A DNA stretch of 64,000 bases from Candidatus Competibacteraceae bacterium (GCA_014879445.1 JACSSC010000018.1:128706-192705), one strand, 5' to 3'; shown: positions 8,571 through 18,150, counted from the stretch's first letter. Numbers and translations are program-made. The notes: generated by a model from the sequence alone, not told the origin.

Positions 8571-8876
8571 ATGCATCATTATATTCAAAACCGTTCAATG
8601 GATACCGAAGTATTCACACAGGAAGAAGTTTTGGCTGATGTTGTAACAGAAAGAGTCAGCCGATTGATTTTGCACAATGATGATTTTAACACCTTTGATT
8701 GGGTGATAGAAACATTAGTAACCGTTTGCCGACATTCTACAGAGCAGGCAGAACAATGTGCGCATATTGTGCATTACAATGGTAAATGCCAGGTAAAGCA
8801 TGGTAAATTGAGCGACATGACTCGTCTTTGCAGGGCGCTTGAACAGCATGGGCTTACTGCAACTGTTGATGAGTAG
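8571..8876 (+). CDS. clpS: ATP-dependent Clp protease adaptor ClpS
   Basis: ClpS binds N-degron substrates and hands them to ClpAP/ClpCP. From ATG 8571 the protein has 101 residues; ATG 8598 is an alternative giving 92. The adaptor core shows LILHNDDFNTFDWVIETL with the conserved NDD(F) N-end-rule pocket, then the CRHSTEQAEQCAHIVHYNGKC helix-loop where ClpS normally has the H-x-G/N-x-G-K pattern. The length and motifs match the family. The longer frame from 8505 has a hydrophobic prefix that lies upstream of the promoter and is probably untranslated. Confidence 0.88.
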   Translation: MHHYIQNRSMDTEVFTQEEVLADVVTERVSRLILHNDDFNTFDWVIETLVTVCRHSTEQAEQCAHIVHYNGKCQVKHGKLSDMTRLCRALEQHGLTATVDE

Positions 8877-8932
8877 ATTATTTTCCTAATTATCCCTAAG
8901 GGTATTGTGGTTTCTTATATCTTTGTCATGTT

Positions 8933-9397
8933 ATGACGCTTACTACTGTATTGTTGCTTATAGTGATTGGTTTGCTGATAGTATTAGCCGAGATCTTCTT
9001 TGTGCCAGGAAGCACGATTGTGGGGGTAATTGGTATAGTATTGATTTTAGTAGGGATTGTTGGCGCCTTTTATTTGGGTCGAAATACAGGGTTTCTAGTT
9101 TTTGGTATTACTTTGGCTTTGGTTGCTATATTAGGATATTTCGGATTTAAAACGAATACATGGCAGCGCTTTGCCGTGAAATCTGCAATTGATGGTAAAG
9201 CTACCGAAGATGCAAGAAGATTTCAAATAGGACAAAGTGCTATTACACTAACAAGATGTGCCCCGATTGGTAAAGCCCGCTTTGAAGATGGTACGATTGA
9301 AGAAGTGTATTCTTCTGGCGATATGATTCCTGAAAATACCCCCATACACATACATCGCATAATAGACCAAAAAATTATTGTAAAACCTCAAAGTTAA
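8933..9397 (+). CDS. NfeD-like membrane protein
   Basis: The 154-residue protein has three or four membrane segments packed into the first ~85 residues ([17 protein letters not shown], then a glycine-rich pair) and a C-terminal OB-fold domain ([21 protein letters not shown] ... [16 protein letters not shown]), which is the NfeD_C arrangement without the protease domain. NfeD-type proteins work with SPFH-domain proteins in membrane microdomains. The floA gene starts 5 bases downstream, exactly the expected partner, so the two almost certainly form an operon. Confidence 0.88.
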   Translation: MTLTTVLLLIVIGLLIVLAEIFFVPGSTIVGVIGIVLILVGIVGAFYLGRNTGFLVFGITLALVAILGYFGFKTNTWQRFAVKSAIDGKATEDARRFQIGQSAITLTRCAPIGKARFEDGTIEEVYSSGDMIPENTPIHIHRIIDQKIIVKPQS

Positions 9398-9402
9398 TTG
9401 AA

Positions 9403-10407
9403 ATGAACGACGTAACACCATTGTTTTTATTAGGAGGAATTGCTGTCGGAGTAATTCTTTTTTTTCTGATCTTTTTCTATTTTCTACCTTTCGGCCTATG
9501 GATTTCTGCACAATTTGCCGGAGTGCGGGTTAATCTGTTTCAACTTGCTTTCATGCGAATTCGAAAAGTGCCACCCGGCATTATTGTTAAGGCACTTGTT
9601 ACGGCTACAAAAGCCGGCTTATCAATCAAGCGGGATGATCTCGAAGCACATTATTTGGCCGGTGGAAGGGTGATTCCGGTTATCAATGCCTTGATTTCAG
9701 CAGATAAAGCCAACATTGATCTTGATTTTAAAACAGCTACAGCCATTGATCTTGCCGGTCGTGAAGTTTTTGAAGCTGTACAACTTTCAGTTAATCCCAA
9801 AGTAATCAACACCCCTCCCATTGCCGCTGTAGCCAAAGATGGCATACAACTTATTGCAAAGGCAAGAGTTACGGTAAGAGCAAACATACGTCGCTTGGTG
9901 GGCGGCGCCGGAGAGGAAACTATCATTGCTCGTATTGGTGAAGGGGTTGTGTCTTCAATCGGGTCATCAATCAATCACAAAGAAGTACTCGAAAATCCTG
10001 ATATGATTTCAAAAACCGTACTATCCAAAGGGTTGGATGCCGGCACAGCTTTCGAAATTCTTTCTATTGATATTGCAGATGTTGATGTAGGAAAAAATAT
10101 CGGCGCACAGCTTCAAATGGATCAAGCACAGGCCGATAAAAATATTGCACAGGCCAAAGCCGAAGAACGTCGAGCTATGGCTATTGCACTTGAGCAGGAA
10201 ATGAAAGCTAAAGCGCAGGAGGCAAGAGCTGCCGTAATTGAAGCAGAAGCTGAAGTGCCACGTGCTCTTGCAGAAGCTTTTCGTAAGGGTAATCTTGGTA
10301 TTATGGATTACTATAAAATGCAAAACATTCAGGCAGACACCAATATGCGTGATTCTATCTCAAGACCTGGTGGATCAAGCAAACCCAGCGATTCTAAATC
10401 AGAATAA
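9403..10407 (+). CDS. floA: Flotillin-like protein FloA
   Basis: FloA is a bacterial flotillin that scaffolds membrane microdomains. The 334-residue protein has an N-terminal membrane hairpin ([20 protein letters not shown], then [16 protein letters not shown]) followed by an SPFH-like domain ([37 protein letters not shown]) and the Ala/Glu-rich coiled region [45 protein letters not shown] (residues ~245-290). Length and motifs match the FloA (former UPF0365) family. It lies directly behind its NfeD-like partner. Confidence 0.93.
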   Translation: MNDVTPLFLLGGIAVGVILFFLIFFYFLPFGLWISAQFAGVRVNLFQLAFMRIRKVPPGIIVKALVTATKAGLSIKRDDLEAHYLAGGRVIPVINALISADKANIDLDFKTATAIDLAGREVFEAVQLSVNPKVINTPPIAAVAKDGIQLIAKARVTVRANIRRLVGGAGEETIIARIGEGVVSSIGSSINHKEVLENPDMISKTVLSKGLDAGTAFEILSIDIADVDVGKNIGAQLQMDQAQADKNIAQAKAEERRAMAIALEQEMKAKAQEARAAVIEAEAEVPRALAEAFRKGNLGIMDYYKMQNIQADTNMRDSISRPGGSSKPSDSKSE

Positions 10408-10495
10408 ATAAAAGTTGACTTTTTAGAATCTTTGTTGATGATATATTTTTCTCTGATTACGTATTTTCAAACTTTTTTCAGTTAATTTTTTATTC

Positions 10496-11695
10496 ATGTC
10501 TTCAGCTTTTATACAACACTTGAGTCGCCAACTTGATGATATTGAAGCGGCCGGCCTTTTCAAAAATGAACGCATCATCTGTAGCGAACAGGGTCCTGAA
10601 GTTATTCTTAACACCGGCCAAAAAGTTTTGATTTTTTGTGCTAATAATTATTTGGGCCTTTCATCGCATCCACGCGTTGTTAAAGCAGCACATCAGACAC
10701 TTGATAGCCGAGGTTACGGGATGTCAAGTGTGCGTTTTATATGCGGCACTCAAGATATTCATAAAGAACTAGAAGAAAAAATTGCTCGTTTCTTGGGGCA
10801 AGAGGATACGATTTTGTATGCTGCTTGCTTCGATGCCAATGGCGGCGTGTTTGAACCTTTATTTGGCGAAGAGGACGCCATCATCTCTGACGAACTGAAT
10901 CATGCTTCAATTATTGACGGGGTTCGACTTTGTAAAGCCCAAAGATATCGCTACAAAAATTGCGATATGGCTGATTTAGAAAAACAACTTATTGATTCGC
11001 AAGCACAACGTTTTAGAATCATTGTTACGGATGGCGTTTTCTCAATGGATGGATATGTGGCGCCTTTGGATAAAATCTGCGATTTGGCTGAAAGATATAA
11101 CGCCTTGGTGATGGTAGATGAAAGTCATGCCACCGGCTTTATCGGTAAAACAGGCAGAGGAACAGTTGAGCTAAAAAATGTGATGAACAAGGTAGATCTT
11201 ATCACCGGTACGCTCGGTAAAGCTTTAGGGGGTGCAATGGGTGGGTTTACTACAGGGAAAAAGGAAATTATTGAAATGTTGCGACAGCGCTCACGACCTT
11301 ATCTGTTTTCTAATTCTCTTGCACCACATATTGTAGGGGCATCTATTGCCGTTTTTGATATGCTTTCCGAAACAACAAATCTTCGCGACCGTCTGGAATG
11401 GAATATCGGATATTTCAAAAATGCAATAAAAGGCGCTGGATTTGATATCCGTGATGGCGAATCTGCTATTGTTCCTATTATGCTTTATGATGCCAAGCTT
11501 GCTCAAAAATTTGCTGCTCGTCTTTTAGACGAGGGAATCTATGTTACCGGATTTTTCTATCCTGTTGTGCCCAAAAATCAAGCAAGAATCCGGGTGCAAA
11601 TTTCAGCAGCTCATACCCGCGAACATCTCGATTTAGCCGTTGCAGCGTTTACTAAAGTTGGCCAAGAACTGGGCGTTATAGTTCATCATTCATAA
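10496..11695 (+). CDS. kbl: Glycine C-acetyltransferase (2-amino-3-ketobutyrate CoA ligase)
   Basis: Kbl splits 2-amino-3-oxobutyrate with CoA to glycine and acetyl-CoA, the second step of threonine breakdown. The 399-residue sequence is an alpha-oxoamine synthase throughout: FCANNYLGLSSHP, GYGMSSVRFICGTQ, DELNHASIIDG, VMVDESHATGF, and the PLP lysine Lys242 in TGTLGKALGGAMGG. The partner threonine dehydrogenase (tdh) is not next to it. Other members of this fold (serine palmitoyltransferase, BioF) are close relatives, but the SSVRFICGTQ segment fits Kbl best. YicC follows after 10 bases. Confidence 0.92.
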   Translation: MSSAFIQHLSRQLDDIEAAGLFKNERIICSEQGPEVILNTGQKVLIFCANNYLGLSSHPRVVKAAHQTLDSRGYGMSSVRFICGTQDIHKELEEKIARFLGQEDTILYAACFDANGGVFEPLFGEEDAIISDELNHASIIDGVRLCKAQRYRYKNCDMADLEKQLIDSQAQRFRIIVTDGVFSMDGYVAPLDKICDLAERYNALVMVDESHATGFIGKTGRGTVELKNVMNKVDLITGTLGKALGGAMGGFTTGKKEIIEMLRQRSRPYLFSNSLAPHIVGASIAVFDMLSETTNLRDRLEWNIGYFKNAIKGAGFDIRDGESAIVPIMLYDAKLAQKFAARLLDEGIYVTGFFYPVVPKNQARIRVQISAAHTREHLDLAVAAFTKVGQELGVIVHHS

Positions 11696-11705
11696 TCTCT
11701 ATTGT

Positions 11706-12581
11706 ATGATTTATTCCATGACCGGATACGGCAAACAAACCCGTGAAATAAAACAAAAAAAAATTACGGTTGAGGTAAGAGCGCTTAACAGTAAAAATCT
11801 AGATATCAATCTGAAATATCCCCCTGCTTTTAGATCTGTCGAAACTGATATTCGAAATATGATTGCCTCACATCTCGACCGCGGCAAAATTGATTTCTGG
11901 ATTAATCAAGAAGACATTTCACCACAAAACAACTATGCACTCAATCTGCCGCTCATTCAATCATACTATTCTCAGCTTTCATCACTGGCAAAAGATCTTG
12001 AATTAGCTGAAACCGATTGGCTGCAACTTATTATGCGATTGCCTGAAGCTGTTCAAACAACAGGCGATGAAGAACCCGATGAAAAAATGCTCGATGAGGT
12101 TATGCTTATTACACGAATGGCATTAGAACAATGTGCTGCTTTTAGACGAGCCGAAGGCGCTACTCTACAAATTGCCCTTGCCCATCACCTCGATCAAATT
12201 GATTCCTTGTTGTGCCAAACACATCCATTTGAAACAGGACGGCTTGAAAGAATTCGTGAAAAAATACGTAAGTCATTATCAGAAACTATTAAAGAGGCAG
12301 AATCAGATAAAAATCGATACGAACAGGAGATTATTTATTATATCGAAAAACTCGATATTTCTGAAGAAAAAATTCGGCTGAAAAGCCATTGTGATTATTT
12401 TAGAGAAACCATGTTGGCAGATGGACATAATGGACGAAAGCTCAATTTTATTTCACAGGAAATGGGGCGCGAAATTAATACTCTCGGATCCAAAGCTTCT
12501 GATGCCAATATTCAGCGCATTGTTGTGCTTATGAAGGATGAGCTTGAGAAAATCAAGGAACAAGTACTAAATATTTTATAA
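11706..12581 (+). CDS. yicC: YicC family endoribonuclease
   Basis: The 291-residue protein has the YicC N-terminal signature MIYSMTGYGK, followed by VEVRALNSKNLDINLKYP and the C-terminal DUF1732-type block (EKLDISEEKIRLKSHCDYF, then GRKLNFISQEMGREINTLGSKASD). E. coli YicC has been shown to be a ribonuclease acting on small RNAs. The gene sits 4 bases upstream of gmk, the conserved arrangement in many bacteria, which supports co-transcription. Confidence 0.93.
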   Translation: MIYSMTGYGKQTREIKQKKITVEVRALNSKNLDINLKYPPAFRSVETDIRNMIASHLDRGKIDFWINQEDISPQNNYALNLPLIQSYYSQLSSLAKDLELAETDWLQLIMRLPEAVQTTGDEEPDEKMLDEVMLITRMALEQCAAFRRAEGATLQIALAHHLDQIDSLLCQTHPFETGRLERIREKIRKSLSETIKEAESDKNRYEQEIIYYIEKLDISEEKIRLKSHCDYFRETMLADGHNGRKLNFISQEMGREINTLGSKASDANIQRIVVLMKDELEKIKEQVLNIL

Positions 12582-12585
12582 TCTG

Positions 12586-13149
12586 GTGAGTGGAAAAGTA
12601 ATTATATTTTCTGCCCCTTCAGGCGCCGGAAAAACTACTTTGGTTCAATATGCTTTGAGGCAGTTTCCTCAACTCGAATTTTCGGTTTCGGCCACTTCTC
12701 GTAAGCCAAGAAATAATGAAATAGACGGGAAGGATTATTATTTTCTGCATGCCGACGAATTTAAGTTAAGAATTGCTTCAAATGATTTTGCCGAATGGGA
12801 AGAAGTGTATCCTTCTTTGTTTTACGGAACTTTACATAGCGAAATTCAGCGGATATGGCAAAATGGCCACCATGTGGTTTTTGATGTGGACGTAAAAGGG
12901 GGCATGGCTTTAAAGAAGATTTTTGGCCGACAAGCACTAGCCATTTTTATTATGCCTCCATCCATTGATGTTTTGCAAAAACGATTGCAAAAAAGAGCTA
13001 CTGAATCGGAGGATGCAATCAAGCAGCGCGTTCGTAAAGCATCTGATGAATTATCTTTTTATAAGTGTTTTGATCAAATAATTGTTAATGATAGAATAGA
13101 GATGGCAAAAAATGACCTGATTGATATTATTACTCGATTCCTTGCTTAA
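12586..13149 (+). CDS. gmk: Guanylate kinase
   Basis: Gmk phosphorylates GMP to GDP. The P-loop is APSGAGKTT at residues ~10-18, followed by the GMP-binding SATSRKPRNNEIDGKDYYFL and EWEEVYPSLFYGTLHSEI segments and VVFDVDVKGGMALK. The length of 187 residues is normal. It starts with GTG at 12586, 4 bases after the yicC stop, and no closer ATG fits the family. The convergent DUF2911 gene ends 14 bases away with no obvious terminator in between. Confidence 0.95.
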   Translation: MSGKVIIFSAPSGAGKTTLVQYALRQFPQLEFSVSATSRKPRNNEIDGKDYYFLHADEFKLRIASNDFAEWEEVYPSLFYGTLHSEIQRIWQNGHHVVFDVDVKGGMALKKIFGRQALAIFIMPPSIDVLQKRLQKRATESEDAIKQRVRKASDELSFYKCFDQIIVNDRIEMAKNDLIDIITRFLA

Positions 13150-13163
13150 AAACTACTTATTGC

Positions 13164-13772
13164 TTATAGTGGCTTTACCGAAAATCCCACTTCCAAATTT
13201 TCCCAAACCAATAATACGCCATCAGGGGTTAACAAAAAATCTAGTCGCTCTGCCATTGGGCTGTGAGGTCGAGGTGAAGTTTTAATGCGCAATACATCCA
13301 TATTGGAATCGTAATCATAGGCCCCCCATTGATCCCAAACAGAATTGAAAATCAGTGTCCATTCTTTATCTCCCGGTATGGAGAAAAGCCCATATTTCCC
13401 AGCTTTCAACTCTTGCCCGTCAACGAGCACATCTTTAGAAAATTCTATGCATGTGGCTTCATTTGCGCCTGTTCTCCAAATTTCATTGTAAGGCACCAAA
13501 TTGCCCCACACCTGACGCCCTTTCACAGCAGGTGAGCCGTACCGAATACTAATTGAAACATCTTCGATTTGACCCGTGGTCTTTTTTAATGGGCTGGGAC
13601 GGTCCTCCACAATTTCGGTTTGTGGCCCGGCGGAACCGCTATCGACAGGATTATCCTGATTGGTTATTATAGTGGGTTTACCATTATTGCATGCAGAAAG
13701 CACCAAAACAATACCCGAAAGATGAAAGATATTTCTTAAAAGCATATTTTTATGAAGAATTGCATTTTTCAA
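13164..13772 (-). CDS. DUF2911-domain lipoprotein
   Basis: The N-terminus carries a lipoprotein signal ending in the lipobox LSAC (Cys28). The body contains the DUF2911 pattern: SIRYGSPAVKGRQVWGNLVP, YNEIWRTGANEATCIEFSKDV, LKAGKYGLFSIPG and EWTLIFNSVWDQWGAYDYD. This family is abundant in Bacteroidota, is exported, and has no established function. A shorter start at Met10 is possible and would give a more compact signal peptide. It is divergently oriented from the SH3-domain lipoprotein gene at 13792, with only 19 bases between starts. Confidence 0.85.
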   Translation of the reverse strand: MKNAILHKNMLLRNIFHLSGIVLVLSACNNGKPTIITNQDNPVDSGSAGPQTEIVEDRPSPLKKTTGQIEDVSISIRYGSPAVKGRQVWGNLVPYNEIWRTGANEATCIEFSKDVLVDGQELKAGKYGLFSIPGDKEWTLIFNSVWDQWGAYDYDSNMDVLRIKTSPRPHSPMAERLDFLLTPDGVLLVWENLEVGFSVKPL

Positions 13773-13791
13773 ATCAAATATAATTAAAATT

Positions 13792-14718
13792 ATGATTCAC
13801 TATCTTTTTAGAGATCGTCAGCTGATTTTTATTTTCGGATTCATGCCTTTATTGTTGTTTTTTACGGCTTGTGGCCCCAAAAAAAATTCATATCATTCCA
13901 GCTACGATTCTGTTGGCGATTCATCACAAATCAAAACATCCGAAGAGTTATATTATGTTTGGGTGGACAACCTACGGGCTCGTAAAAAACCCGGGCTGGA
14001 TGGAGATATCATTCGTGAATTAAAAAAGGGAGAAAAGCTCATTTTCTTACACGAAAAATCTGCGCATAAAGAAACGATTCAATTACGAGGTATTACTTAT
14101 GAAGATTTTTGGCTAAAGGTGAAGTTGCCAGGCGGAGAAATAGGATGGGTTTTTGGCGGAGCTATTTCTCCTCATTCAGATAATATGTCGGATTCGGAAG
14201 AATGGCTTTTATTGCCAGGACAAAGCGCCGGATTGATAACATTTGACGACTCCTTTGAGTCGCTTTTGAAGAAAACGGCAAAACAGTGCAAAAAAGCGCC
14301 TTTTTATTTAGGAGAAGGCGAGGATGCTCCCGGATACCTCATTTATCCGGGCACTCACAAAGAAATAGAATGTTTGTTAGACGAAAAAGGGAAAATTCAA
14401 CTTATGCGAATTTCTCATCCAGAGTCACCATGGCATACTTCCGAAAATATTCGTATAGGCACAACGCTTTCTGAACTGGTTGTTTTAAACGGCAAACCGA
14501 TTTCTTTGTATGGATTCGGATGGGATTATGGAGGTACGCTAATTGATTTTCAAGGCGGCAAATTCAATAATAATCACCTCTCTTTTGTGTTCTCGCCCCA
14601 TGATGATGATAATTTATTCATCCCTTTCCTTGGCGATCAATCATTCTTATCAACAGAAATGGGAAAACTTACAGAAAAAGTTCGCATTACATCCATTTTG
14701 CTGCCCAGACCTTTATAA
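13792..14718 (+). CDS. SH3-like domain lipoprotein
   Basis: The 308-residue protein has a lipoprotein signal (FMPLLLFFTACGPKK, Cys at ~27). Residues ~55-125 look like a bacterial SH3 domain: YYVWVDNLRARKKPGLDGDII, LKKGEKLIFLHEKS, EDFWLKVKLPGGEIGWVFGG. The C-terminal ~180 residues, with repeated glycine-aromatic motifs (LYGFGWDYGGTLIDFQGG), are not recognised. The likely location is the periplasm or outer membrane; peptidoglycan or peptide binding is typical for such SH3 domains but is inference here. Confidence 0.75.
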   Translation: MIHYLFRDRQLIFIFGFMPLLLFFTACGPKKNSYHSSYDSVGDSSQIKTSEELYYVWVDNLRARKKPGLDGDIIRELKKGEKLIFLHEKSAHKETIQLRGITYEDFWLKVKLPGGEIGWVFGGAISPHSDNMSDSEEWLLLPGQSAGLITFDDSFESLLKKTAKQCKKAPFYLGEGEDAPGYLIYPGTHKEIECLLDEKGKIQLMRISHPESPWHTSENIRIGTTLSELVVLNGKPISLYGFGWDYGGTLIDFQGGKFNNNHLSFVFSPHDDDNLFIPFLGDQSFLSTEMGKLTEKVRITSILLPRPL

Positions 14719-14790
14719 CGCTAAACATATTTAAAATAAAATTGTTATTATCAGCAAATCATAATTCATTAATAACTAAAAACTATTGCC

Positions 14791-15402
14791 ATGGCTTTCG
14801 AATTACCTTCTTTACCTTATGCTTTTGATGCACTCGAACCCTATATTGATGCCCTCACAATGGAAATCCATCATGACAGACACCATGCAGCATATACAAA
14901 CAACTTAAATGCTGCCATAAAAGATTCGCTCACTGAAAAACTTAGTATCGAAAGCATCATGGCTGAAATTTCCAAACACCCTGCGGCTATTCGCAACAAC
15001 GGCGGGGGATACTTTAACCATAATTTGTTTTGGACTGTAATGAAAAAACAGAGTGAAAGCAACCCCAGTGGAGAGCTCCTCAAAGCCATTGAAAGAAGTT
15101 TTGGAACAGTTGATGCTTTTAAAGAAGAATTTAACAAAGCAGCTATATCGCGATTTGGCTCTGGCTGGGCATGGCTTGTTTATCATGATGGCGGATTGGT
15201 GGTAACATCTACCCCCAATCAAGACAACCCGTTGATGGATATTGCAGAGGTGAAAGGATTCCCTATATTGGGGCTTGATGTTTGGGAACATGCCTATTAT
15301 CTTAAATATCAAAATAAACGGCCAGATTATGTACAAAACTTTTGGCATGTGATAAACTGGGATCAAGTGGCAGATTATTTCAATCAGGCGAAAAAGCAAT
15401 AA
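14791..15402 (+). CDS. sodA: Superoxide dismutase, Mn-type or cambialistic
   Basis: The enzyme dismutates superoxide. All four metal ligands are present: His27 (EIHHDRHH), His77 (GGGYFNHNLFW), Asp163 and His167 (LDVWEHAYYLKY). Gln144 in TPNQDNP and the GGG before Tyr74 follow the Mn pattern, where Fe enzymes place the key glutamine near the second helix. Mn or cambialistic use is therefore likelier than Fe, but sequence alone does not prove the metal. The length of 203 residues is typical, and there is no signal peptide. It precedes the nos locus by 250 bases. Confidence 0.93.
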   Translation: MAFELPSLPYAFDALEPYIDALTMEIHHDRHHAAYTNNLNAAIKDSLTEKLSIESIMAEISKHPAAIRNNGGGYFNHNLFWTVMKKQSESNPSGELLKAIERSFGTVDAFKEEFNKAAISRFGSGWAWLVYHDGGLVVTSTPNQDNPLMDIAEVKGFPILGLDVWEHAYYLKYQNKRPDYVQNFWHVINWDQVADYFNQAKKQ

Positions 15403-15510
15403 TTAATCTTGAATTTGCTCTCTGTTCCTAATTTTTAGTGAATCTAATCATAGGATGTAGTGATTTTTAAGAAATAAAAACCTGCAATATCGCAGAATTT
15501 TATTTCTTTC

Positions 15511-15537
15511 ATTTTGCAACTTTTTAGTTGTCAAAAT
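15511..15537. promoter_or_regulatory. Near-perfect inverted repeat upstream of the nos locus
   Basis: ATTTTGCAACT (15511-15521) pairs with AGTTGTCAAAAT (15526-15537) with a single-base bulge and a TTTT centre. It lies 108 bases after sodA and about 63 bases before the nos promoter -33 box. It could be an operator for a dimeric regulator or a hairpin ending sodA transcription. No T-run follows it, so it is not a canonical terminator. Confidence 0.35.
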
Positions 15538-15599
15538 GTTACATTGAAATAAGCAAAAAAATGAAACCAAGAAAATTCCAATTTGAAAATGCGATTTTT

Positions 15600-15630
15600 T
15601 TTGCATTATCCACTTAAACATATAGCTTTG
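15600..15630 (+). promoter_or_regulatory. Consensus Bacteroidota promoter for the nos locus
   Basis: TTTG (15600-15603), a 19-base spacer, then TAGCTTTG (15623-15630): an exact -33/-7 match. The expected transcript start is about 15637, leaving a leader of roughly 16 bases before ATG 15653. Confidence 0.75.
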
Positions 15631-15652
15631 TGTCGAAATTAAAACAACAATT

Positions 15653-16135
15653 ATGATGAATAAATTAGTTTTTGGAGCGGCTATATGCTTTGCTCTTATG
15701 AGTTGCGGAGGCAAAGCTGAAACTCCACAATCAAATGACTCTGGCACAACTACCAACACACCTACACGCGACCCCAATGAGTATGACCCTAAGCGTGGTT
15801 TGGGTAAGTTTAATGATGAAAATGTTAAGGTTGATGCATCATTAAACAAAGAAATGGCTACACGTGGAGAATCCTCTGCTAATACAAAATGTTTTTCTTG
15901 TCACAAGATGACTGATGAGCGTTTGGTGGGTCCAGGATGGAAAGATGTTACTACACGCCGTACCGCTCCTTGGATAATGAACTTCATCACCAATCCAGAC
16001 CCGATGATTGACAAAGACCCTGAATTGCAGGCCCAGTTAGAAATTTGTTTGGTGCGTATGCCCAATCAAAACCTTTCCGATGATGAAGCTCGTGATATTT
16101 ACGAATTTATGCGTAAAAATGATGGAGTGAATTAA
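15653..16135 (+). CDS. Lipoprotein cytochrome c of the nos locus
   Basis: The 160-residue protein has a lipoprotein signal with Cys18 (CFALMSCGGK), a low-complexity Ser/Thr/Asn linker, and one haem-c site, CFSCH at 80-84. Later methionines (CLVRMPNQNLSDDEARDIYEF) can supply the sixth ligand. It is the first gene after the consensus promoter and 44 bases before nosZ, which is the usual place for a small cytochrome c in Bacteroidota nos clusters. The natural inference is that it donates electrons to NosZ in the periplasm. Two ATGs (15653 and 15656) are equally possible starts. Confidence 0.88.
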   Translation: MMNKLVFGAAICFALMSCGGKAETPQSNDSGTTTNTPTRDPNEYDPKRGLGKFNDENVKVDASLNKEMATRGESSANTKCFSCHKMTDERLVGPGWKDVTTRRTAPWIMNFITNPDPMIDKDPELQAQLEICLVRMPNQNLSDDEARDIYEFMRKNDGVN

Positions 16136-16179
16136 TCCTTCATATATAAATAAACACACTTAACACTTAAATCACTTTT

Positions 16180-18150
16180 ATGAAAACAATGAACAAATTG
16201 ATGATTCTGCTAGCTGTCGGCTCGTTGGTTGTCGTTTCGTGCAAGCCCAAAGGTACGAAACAGGCCGTGTCCGGCGATGCTGCTTCTCAAGCGTATATTG
16301 CCCCAGGCGAATACGACGAGTTTTATAACTTCGTGTCAGGTGGTTTCAGCGGACAAATGAGCGTGTATGGTTTGCCCAGCGGTCGCCTGTTCCGTGTTAT
16401 TCCTGTATTTTCAGTTGACCCTGAAAAAGGTTGGGGATACAGCGAAGAAACCAAGCCAATGCTGATGACTTCTCATGGTTTCGTTCCTTGGGATGACCTG
16501 CATCACGTGGAGATGTCTCAAACAAATGGCGAACAAAACGGAAAATGGGTTTTTGGTAATGCCAACAACACGCCTCGTGTAGCTCGTATTGACCTTAAAA
16601 CATTCCGTACTGCCGAAATCATTGAGCTTCCCAACAGTGCTGGTAATCACAGCTCTCCTTTTGGTACTGAAAACACTGAATATGTTGTGGCAGGAACACG
16701 CTTCAGCGTGCCTGGCGACAACCAAAATGGCGATGTGCCTATTAGCACTTACAAAGAGAATTTCAAAGGCCACATCAGCTTTATTAGTGTTGATCAGGAA
16801 ACCGGTCATATGAATTTGGCTTTCCAAATTCGCACACCGGGAATCAACTTCGACCTAGCTCGTTGCGGTCGTGCCAAATCTCACGGATGGATGTTCTTTA
16901 GTTGCTACAACACTGAACAAGCCAACACCTTGTTAGAAGTGAATGCTTCTCAAAAAGACAAGGACTTTATCATGGCTGTTAACTGGAAAAAAGCTGAGGA
17001 ATATATTAAAGCCGGAGAAGGTGAAAAACTTCCTGTGAAATATGCTCATAACACATGGGATGAAGCTACTCATACCGGTACTCACACCATCAAAAACGAA
17101 GTATTGGTTTTGGATGCTGCTAAGTTGAAAGGCATTTGTTACTTCATTCCTTGCCCCAAGTCACCTCACGGTTGTGACGTAGATCCTACAGGTGAATATA
17201 TTGTAGGTAGTGGAAAGCTTGCAGCTTTGCTGCCTGTTTTTAGCTTCGACAAAATTATCAAAGCTATCGAAAACAAAGAATACGATGGCGACTATGGAGG
17301 TATTCCAGTTATCAAATACGAAGCAGCGCTTTATGGCGAAGTAGTAAAACCAGGATTAGGTCCGCTTCATACTGAATTTGATGCTAACGGATTTGCTTAC
17401 ACATCTATGTTCGTTTCTTCTGAAATTGTAAAGTGGAACGTGAAGGATCTTAAAGTTGTTGATCGTGTTCCAACTTATTACTCAATTGGTCACCTTTGTG
17501 TTCCTGGTGGTAATACTCGTAAGCCATGGGGTAAATATGTGATTGCTTACAACAAAATCACTAAAGACCGTTACTTGCCAACTGGCCCCGAGCTGACACA
17601 AAGCGCCCAGTTGTTCGATATTACCGGCGAAAAGATGAAATTGGTTCTTGACTATCCTACAATCGGTGAGCCACACTATGCGCAGGCCGCTCCTACTGAT
17701 TTGATTAAAAACAACGGTCAGTTGAAAATTTTCAAAATCGAAGAGAACAAACACCCCTATGTAACCAAGAGCGAAGCCGAAGCTAAAGTGGTTCGTGAAG
17801 GAAACAAAGTGCATGTATATATGATTACCATTCGTTCTCACCTTACGCCTGACAATATTGAAGGCATTAAAGTGGGCGATGAAGTGTACTTCCACATTAC
17901 AAATCTTGAACAGGACTGGGATGTGCCACATGGATTTGCTATTAAAGGTGCTAATACCGCCGAATTGTTAATCATGCCTGGAGAAACAACCACATTGAAG
18001 TGGGTTCCAGATCGCGTTGGAATTTTCCCATTCTATTGCACGGATTTCTGTAGCGCATTGCATCAAGAAATGCAAGGATATGTACGTGTATCGCCTGCGG
18101 GAAGCAATGTTAAATTGTATTATCATACAGGAGAAACGGTAACTCCATAA
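16180..18150 (+). CDS. nosZ: Nitrous-oxide reductase, clade II (Sec-exported, probable lipoprotein)
   Basis: NosZ reduces N2O to N2 in the periplasm. The 656-residue protein has a beta-propeller holding the CuZ cluster (histidine-rich DDLHHVEMS, AGNHSSPFGT, CPKSPHGCDVDPTGEY, GPLHTEFDANG) and a C-terminal cupredoxin domain with the CuA ligands: His~582 (DVPHGFAI), Cys620, Cys624, His628 and Met631 in FYCTDFCSALHQEM. The N-terminus has no twin-arginine signal. It is a Sec-type signal ending VVVSC (Cys21), as expected for clade II and probably lipidated. Codon use and GC are slightly higher than in the neighbours, consistent with high expression. A terminator follows. Confidence 0.96.
   Translation: MKTMNKLMILLAVGSLVVVSCKPKGTKQAVSGDAASQAYIAPGEYDEFYNFVSGGFSGQMSVYGLPSGRLFRVIPVFSVDPEKGWGYSEETKPMLMTSHGFVPWDDLHHVEMSQTNGEQNGKWVFGNANNTPRVARIDLKTFRTAEIIELPNSAGNHSSPFGTENTEYVVAGTRFSVPGDNQNGDVPISTYKENFKGHISFISVDQETGHMNLAFQIRTPGINFDLARCGRAKSHGWMFFSCYNTEQANTLLEVNASQKDKDFIMAVNWKKAEEYIKAGEGEKLPVKYAHNTWDEATHTGTHTIKNEVLVLDAAKLKGICYFIPCPKSPHGCDVDPTGEYIVGSGKLAALLPVFSFDKIIKAIENKEYDGDYGGIPVIKYEAALYGEVVKPGLGPLHTEFDANGFAYTSMFVSSEIVKWNVKDLKVVDRVPTYYSIGHLCVPGGNTRKPWGKYVIAYNKITKDRYLPTGPELTQSAQLFDITGEKMKLVLDYPTIGEPHYAQAAPTDLIKNNGQLKIFKIEENKHPYVTKSEAEAKVVREGNKVHVYMITIRSHLTPDNIEGIKVGDEVYFHITNLEQDWDVPHGFAIKGANTAELLIMPGETTTLKWVPDRVGIFPFYCTDFCSALHQEMQGYVRVSPAGSNVKLYYHTGETVTP

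Noticed and set aside
14905-15399. Minus-strand ORF opposite sodA
   Set aside because: Antisense shadow; the SOD frame holds all metal ligands.
15482-15495. CTGC...GCAG hairpin before the nos promoter
   Set aside because: Only four base pairs with a 6-base loop; too weak to call.
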